Below, one piece after another: positions 58,389-64,000 of a stretch of 64,000 bases of DNA. Source of the stretch: Tanytarsus gracilentus (lineage: Eukaryota; Arthropoda; Insecta; Diptera; Chironomidae). Where the stretch lies: contig JAXRKN010000024.1 of assembly GCA_038502055.1 (NCBI GenBank), positions 310,001 through 374,000 of the forward strand, given 5' to 3'. Position 1 is the stretch's first letter. Each line of letters opens with the position of its first letter. The position numbers and the translations under genes were made by a program. The notes below the pieces were generated by a model that made no database searches, had not been told where the DNA came from, and saw nothing but the letters and a program-made list of their open reading frames with translations.

Positions 58389-58619
58389 TCTGACCACGAC
58401 CTTGGTTGATTTACGACTGAGAGAAGAGAAAAAATGAAATTATTAATTTAGAATTTTTGAATGTGTGAGTTGATGAGATAAAAACAAACACTACAAAGCT
58501 GTCCAAAAATTGTGTGATGAAGATAAGATTGAAAATCAACAAAAAAGTTTGAAAATTTTGAATTTTTATGGATGTTTTAACTATCAATCAAGTTTTAATA
58601 AATCGTTGATCTGTAAACG

Positions 58620-58855
58620 AAAATGAGTTTCATATTTTTTTAAAATTTAATAATTCTAGGGGGTCTAAAGTGGGTCCTACTCAAAAAGGGGGTTTGAGGG
58701 GTGTCGAAGACCCCTTGAATAAATTTTTTTATAACTAAATTTGTGATGGTTAATAAAGGTCAGATTCTAGATTTTTTAAGTTGTTCTGGATTTTTTTGAA
58801 TTTGTCCTGGATTTTTCCTGGATTTTTTAAAACCATCTGGTCGCCCTAAAATAAG
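58620..58855. repeat. MITE-like fragment with CTGGATTTTT repeats
   Basis: Several copies of CTGGATTTTTT end at GGTCGCCCTAA, the inverse of the TAGGGTGGCC end near 21784. Upstream is a short inverted pair (AGGGGGTCTAAAG and GAAGACCCCTTG). Probably a fragment of a small DNA element. The rest of 58389-59178 shows no gene. Confidence 0.45.
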
Positions 58856-59178
58856 CCACTATTCATTCAATCACTTCCCAATCAAAAAACAATCAAAAAT
58901 TTCTTTCAATAAATTTTTCTTTTTAAATGTTTTTATTCTTTTTTTCATCATCATTGATTTATTTTCCTTGCTCTCATTTTAATGTTTTTTTTATGTGTGA
59001 AATAGCACGATTAAAATTTCTCATTTAATCTTCGTCATCAGCAAATTGAAAGTCTCACCATTAGCAGCTCGATTAAGTTCTTTTTTAAAACACAAAAGAA
59101 TTTTCAATAAAGGGAAAAACACAACAACAAAAGTGCGCGAATAAGTTTTGAAATGAGAGAATTTTTCCAGGCAAATAT

Positions 59179-62100
59179 TTAAACATCGCCGTAGTCGCGA
59201 TCGCCGACATTGATGCGACCCTCGGCGCTGGTCGCGGTGAATCCTAAAATGCGATTGTCAACGGTTCTCATGACTTTTCGTGGCTTTGCCTTCTTATTCT
59301 TACCACCCTGGAAAGTGAGCAAATCAATTCTAAAGGCGAGAAGGATTTCTAATTTTCCTCACCTTGACCTCTTGGAAGTCGCCGCCGCTGTTGGCCTGCG
59401 GATTGATGGCCGGCGCTGGACTGCACATGTCGTCAATGTGAGCGTTCTGTTGACGCTGTTGCATGCGCTGTTTGCTGCGGCGTTCGAGGAACTGCTTCGC
59501 AAACTCAGTGCAATCTTTAGTCTCGCCTAAAATATCAAAATTAATAAAATTCAATTGAGAAAGTTTGAGAGAACTCACCTAAGTACATTTTGATGTAGTC
59601 CTTGACCTCAAATGGCGACTCCAAGTCTTGAAGGAAGCTAACAAAAGTTGGAACTAAAAAGAAAGACAAATTTAGATGATTTCAAATTGGTTCTTGAGTC
59701 TCACCATCAACATTTCCATTCATAGCACTCAACGTGCGCGTGCACCAAATAGTAAACTCATTATTGTTATCGTCTTTCTTCTTCTCAATTCTCTTCTTAA
59801 TGATGGTTGTCTCTTGCTTCTTTTGCTGCACGATGACAGCTTGAGCCTGTTGCTGCTGCTGGACTTGCCTCTTTGCAGTGCTTATTGTCGCCATTGTTTG
59901 GCTTTTGCTGAGCATTTGAGGCGGCTGTTTGGGTTGAACCGGCTGCTTAACTGGATCCTCCCAGAAACCTGAATTACTTTGAGCGGCGCTCCATGTTTTC
60001 GGCTGTTGCCATGCCATCGAGTGCGCACCTGTATTCCAAATATCGCCAACAATCACCACTTCCTTCTTTTCGCGTTTCGCTTGCGCTCGCTCTTCGCGCT
60101 CAGCCGCTGTCTGCTCTTCGGCTTGAATCTCGTCGAGGGACTTTACACTGGCCGCCGGCGGCATTTGCATATTCCACTTGACATCGCGAATCTCACGATC
60201 TTGCTTCACCATCAATTCGAGTTGCTTATGTTCGCGCTCTTTTTGTGCCGCAAGCTCAATTTGACGGCGTTGCGCTTCGGTCTTTTGAATCTTTGTGAGA
60301 CTCTGACCAGGCAGGCTATTTTGATGACCCACCCATGGCGCTGGTGCAGCCGGCTGAGTTGTTCTCTCTTCCTTCTTCTTTTCCTGCTTCTTCTTCTCAA
60401 CTGGCTGTGGCGGTTTCTTTTCCTTCGGCTGTTCTTTAGCAACTTGAGGCGATTGATCTTTAACTTCTTTCTTCTTCTTCTTTGACTCAACTTTTTGCAT
60501 TTGATGCTGCAAGTCATCGCCATTGCCATTCTGAATGATGTCAGGCTCTGGCGGCTGTTGTTGATGCTGTTGATGAGCCATTTGAACATCGTGCATTGAC
60601 TGCTGATGATGTTGCTCTTTATTGCCACTGCCGAGGTCCCAAATGTTCATCGGTGTTCCACTCCAGTGAGCAGATGATGAATTTTGTTGCTGCTGTAATG
60701 TTGGCGGCGGTTGAACCATCTGAGGCGGCATTTCAGACTGCTGAGCTGGCTGCTGTGATGGCTTAATCCATTGAGCGGCATCAACGCCGCCAGTCTTTTG
60801 TTGCATTTGCAATTGCATTATTAGTTGATGAATTGGATCAGGTTCGGACTGTTGCGGTTGTTGCTGCTGTTGAGGCTGTTGTTGGGGTGCTTGCTGTGGA
60901 GGCGGATGCTGTGGCACTTGTTGCTGCTGTTGTTGTTGCGGTTGAAAGAAATCGCCGCCCATTAGTCGTCGAATATCGAGTGGATTAGAGGGTGGTTGTG
61001 GTGCTTTCATGACATATGGATCGACTGGCGGACGAGGTTGATGACTCGCCAGTTGCATGAAGAACATTCGCTGTTCGGCCGTCATGAGACTCCAATTGTC
61101 AGGTTGAACGGGTGGCACAGGTGCAATTGGCGCTTGCGGTGGCATCATACGCATTCTAAATGGATCCATGACCTCGGGCAGTGGAATTGGAGGACCGCCA
61201 TCGATGCATGCCGCAATAAATGGCCGAGCGGCGCCAAATATTTTCACGAGATGACCAAGCGGCGTAAAATTGCTGTCGATTGATCGTCGCACCATGAGTG
61301 ATTCCTGGAAGTAGCCAGCTTTGTACCATTCAGACATGTCGCCCGATGAAAATGGACCTTGAGTGTCGCCCTGTGGATCACGATAAAACCACTCGATTAT
61401 CGGCGCCGGTGGAGCTTTCACATTGTTCATTGTCGAATTATCATCGTCCATGATAAGATTCGCGACAAAGTTTTCGACCATTTTATCCATTTGTGCTATT
61501 GGCGCGGGATGTTTCGATGGACCATTGACAACTTCATTTGTCACTAGACTCGGCTTCTCCGGTTGCGGCAGAGTGTTTTCATTGAGGAAATTAATGAACT
61601 TCGCTGGCGACGGTTCATTGTTCTCAATCATTTCCTTGCGATTCTCTAGCGTCTCCTTCTTATGATCAATTCTATTTTTATGTTCCTTATCATTCGCCAT
61701 TACATTGTTTCGCTCATTGCCCATGTTCACATGCACGCCACCGCCACCTCGTTCACTATCATGAAATGCACCGCTCGCATCGAAAGTTCCGCCATAATCG
61801 AAGCTCTCCGTTGCCCACTCGGGAAGATTGTTGTCCTCGTCCCATGACTTTTTGTAAGCTATCGGTACTTTTATAGAATTTGGAGTGCCCTCGTTATTCG
61901 GTAAAACACCACCCGTCGGTGATGATGAGATCCCTTGAGTGGTGCCGTTCGATCGATCAAGGTCATTTGAGAGTCCATTGTCAGTTGTACCGTCGCGCCA
62001 GCTTGTTGAGCGTGCTACAAAAAATTTAATATAATTTAATGTCTAATTAAAATCTTAAATAACTCACTCCATTTGTCTCTTGCCGTCGGTCCCGCTGCGT

Positions 62101-62737
62101 TCGTTCCATTGTTGCTGCTCCTCCAACCCTCTTCATTCTCATCTCTCGTTCCCTTTCGCCAGCTCTCCAGTGCATTCCTCGAGAAGCCTTCTTTCCTCGG
62201 ACTCACGGAACTGCCCGCACTCCACTCAGCCGTTGTCTCCGTGCCATTTCGATCGAGCCATCTTCTTCCCTCTTCATCGTACAGCGACGTTGACCGCGTG
62301 TAACTGGTGCCATGGTAGAGACCTCTTCCCCTTCCACGACCCCTCTCAATTGCACCGCCTCTAATTATTCCGCTGCCACGACCCATCGACGGCATCAGCG
62401 GACGAATGTGAGTTCCACCCCATGTTGGCGCACCCGTTCCACCCAAGCCACGCGTACCAATCTGTTCATCGTCCGTAATTGGCTGTAGTGCGAGTGGCAT
62501 TTGCCAGTCAGCCACAAAGAGACGTCGAAACCTGGGCAATGCATCTGGCAAACGTGCCGATTTATCGCATAAGCTCAACATTTCTTCGCGCCCATAACGA
62601 TGATCGGATAGCACTGGACGACTTATGATGCTATCCGACGAGGGTGATTGTGGCATTTGTTGTTGTTGTTGTGATGGTGCCACATTTGCGACGCTATTGC
62701 GTAACCACTCGGGACCGAATTTGATTGATTCCGTCAT
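59179..62737 (-). CDS. Gyf: GIGYF / Gyf translational repressor
   Basis: Five coding exons (62068-62737, 59705-62014, 59579-59653, 59363-59526, 59179-59307) give 1,115 aa. The N-terminus carries the 4EHP-binding element YGREEMLSLCDK (residues 48-59), followed by an RG-rich region. WDEDNNLPEWA precedes the GYF domain (about residues 428-482: EWFYRDPQGDTQGPFSSGDM). The long middle is Gln/Pro-rich with a Lys/Glu-rich helical block. The C-terminus shows VSFLQDLESPFEVKDYIKMYLG and CTEFAKQFLERR, then the short conserved end (ILGFTATSAEGR). GIGYF recruits 4EHP and binds proline-rich partners to repress translation and promote mRNA decay. A further 5' untranslated exon is likely (acceptor near 62772). 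Confidence 0.95.
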
Positions 62738-63984
62738 TTTTTCTCTTACTTTTTTCTTCTTCTCTGATGAGCTAAAAGCGAGAAAGTTAGAATTAATTTT
62801 TTTTTCTCGAGACCTAGATGCGAGCTCAAGTAAACAACTGAAAACTACCTGACGACCTCAACATTATATAAACAAAATTGAAATCGGCAGACTATCAAAT
62901 TCATAGCAGTGAAGGCGATAAAATTAATTTTTTCGCGGCCATAAATTTGATGAAGTTTTTTATCTTATCCAAAAAGTGAGTTTTGTGTGTTTTTCGTCAC
63001 AGTAAACATCTCACCTTTAAAAGATCCCTTTTTAGAGCTTTCTTAGCCTTTTGATTGATATTTTCTCGTTTCCGCGAAAAAAACTATTTCACTTTTCGAT
63101 TTGCAACTCAAAATTCGTTTGATGACGATTGTCTCCAAAAAAAGTTTCAATTTTTTTAAGCAAAGAATTTCGTTTTTTAAATAACTTCAATGATGAATTT
63201 TCCTAAAAGAAAAATGTTGGTTAGAAATTTCTTTTGTCAATTAAACTCTCAAAAGTTTCTCATTGCTAAATTTTTTTTAATTTGTTTTATGGAAGCACTT
63301 TTTGATAATGTGGCAAGAGCAACACATATGATTTTTGGTTCTGCACACGACTCACACAAACACATTGAAAGTTTTTCGCATGCTGATCAGCTTTTTTTAC
63401 TCTTCACTTCTTTTTATTTTAATTACGAAGAAAGTGAAGAAATTTTTTAAAAAGTTCTTTTTGAGGATTTTTTTTTAATTTTTTTTAAGTCGAATTTTTA
63501 TAATCAGAAAATTTTTATCTCACGGAATTTTTTATAATTTTTGAGGTTGTTTTGATTTTTTTAATGCTTTTTGATTTTAAATTTAAAATCGAAATTCCTT
63601 CAAATTTTTTTAAATCATTTTAAAATGTTTTTAAATCCATCTAAAAATCTCAAAATTCACTTTTAAAAAAATCACAACAAAAACAATAAAAAATTTTAAT
63701 CACTTTTGACTTCACTTTGTTGTCATTCTATCGTAAAGGTCATCGGCTAAATTTGAAAGTTCTAAAATTTCTCATTTTTATCGAAAAAAAATCTTCTTTT
63801 GCCACATTTTCAATCAATTTTCCCTCGCATTTTCATCATCTAAAAATTCCATCTCACAATCAATTCTCAACGTGCTCGAATATCAACATCACACTTTATC
63901 GTCACTTATTAGATCATCGGCGAAATTATTACAAAATTTCGAACACGGATTTTTTTTTCTTCGTCGCTCGGAAAAATTTCAAAC
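62738..63984. other. Upstream region of Gyf, no gene seen
   Basis: It contains the Gyf 5' untranslated region and promoter. The remaining sequence is AT-rich with T and A tracts. A frame at 63190-63450 has no family resemblance and was not annotated. Confidence 0.45.
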
Positions 63985-64000
63985 ATGGCGTCGCACACTT
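63985..64000 (+). CDS. Possible gene start at the window edge
   Basis: The last 16 bases open with ATG in a good insect start context (TTTCAAACATGG) reading M-A-S-H-T. The preceding 150 bp are less AT-rich, as in a 5' untranslated region. Only five codons are visible, so this is a suggestion. Confidence 0.25.

Noticed and set aside
59676..60485. Leu-rich frames antisense to Gyf
   Set aside because: They are complements of Gln- and Lys-rich Gyf codons, with no independent signal.
63190..63450. 86-codon frame near the right edge
   Set aside because: No recognisable domain and no start or splice context; composition is like the surrounding AT-rich DNA.

Overview
The window is eukaryotic and almost certainly from a dipteran insect, most likely a nematoceran midge such as a chironomid. 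The reasons are the very AT-rich DNA, small GT-AG introns of about 50-100 bp, dense genes on both strands, and insect-specific families: eclosion hormone, 7tm_6 odorant receptors, a pickpocket channel, CYP6-type P450s and an insect tetraspan family. No rRNA, tRNA, CRISPR or prokaryotic feature was seen. Exon borders were read by hand from splice signals, reading phase and family motifs; most models close with consistent phases.

Layout. (1) 1-12,841: five related tetraspan membrane genes (two +, three -). One is an internally duplicated double-module protein. Another carries, in a 3.3 kb intron on the opposite strand, three tandem genes for small secreted six-cysteine proteins. (2) 12,842-15,765: gene-poor DNA with AAGCTT-rich repeats and a degenerating homopolymer tract that looks like a sequencing artefact. 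(3) 15,766-18,548: eclosion hormone (two coding exons) and a secreted leucine-rich-repeat/coiled-coil protein. (4) 19,218-24,618: two tandem SulP/SLC26-type anion transporters that look partly homogenised by gene conversion and differ by one intron. (5) 25,019-30,697: a non-coding inverted-repeat element, a membrane-anchored serine protease homologue that has lost all three catalytic residues and whose intron holds 38 tandem 18-bp units built on the kappaB-like palindrome GGGAATTTCCC, and a DEG/ENaC channel. (6) 30,831-35,888: a C2H2 zinc-finger gene with a possible stop-codon-readthrough extension, a broken CAP/antigen-5 gene, and a papain-family cysteine protease with an 11-nt micro-exon and a GC-AG intron. 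(7) 36,063-42,968: two complete near-identical tandem Cdk12 genes. (8) 43,975-58,388: five tandem odorant receptors (-), an opposite-strand P450 with a damaged splice acceptor between the third and fourth, an intact P450 beyond the fifth, and a 1.4 kb TA-flanked inverted-repeat element. (9) 59,179-62,737: the GIGYF/Gyf translational repressor. A possible gene start touches the right edge.

The window is a patchwork of tandem families (tetraspans, six-Cys proteins, SulP, Cdk12, ORs, P450s) in several stages of duplication, conversion and decay, with single-copy housekeeping or neuroendocrine genes between them. The strongest items for follow-up are the kappaB-motif array in the dead protease gene, the UGA-C zinc-finger extension, the nested six-Cys cluster, the double-module tetraspan, the Cdk12 twin and the GT-AC intron in the P450.
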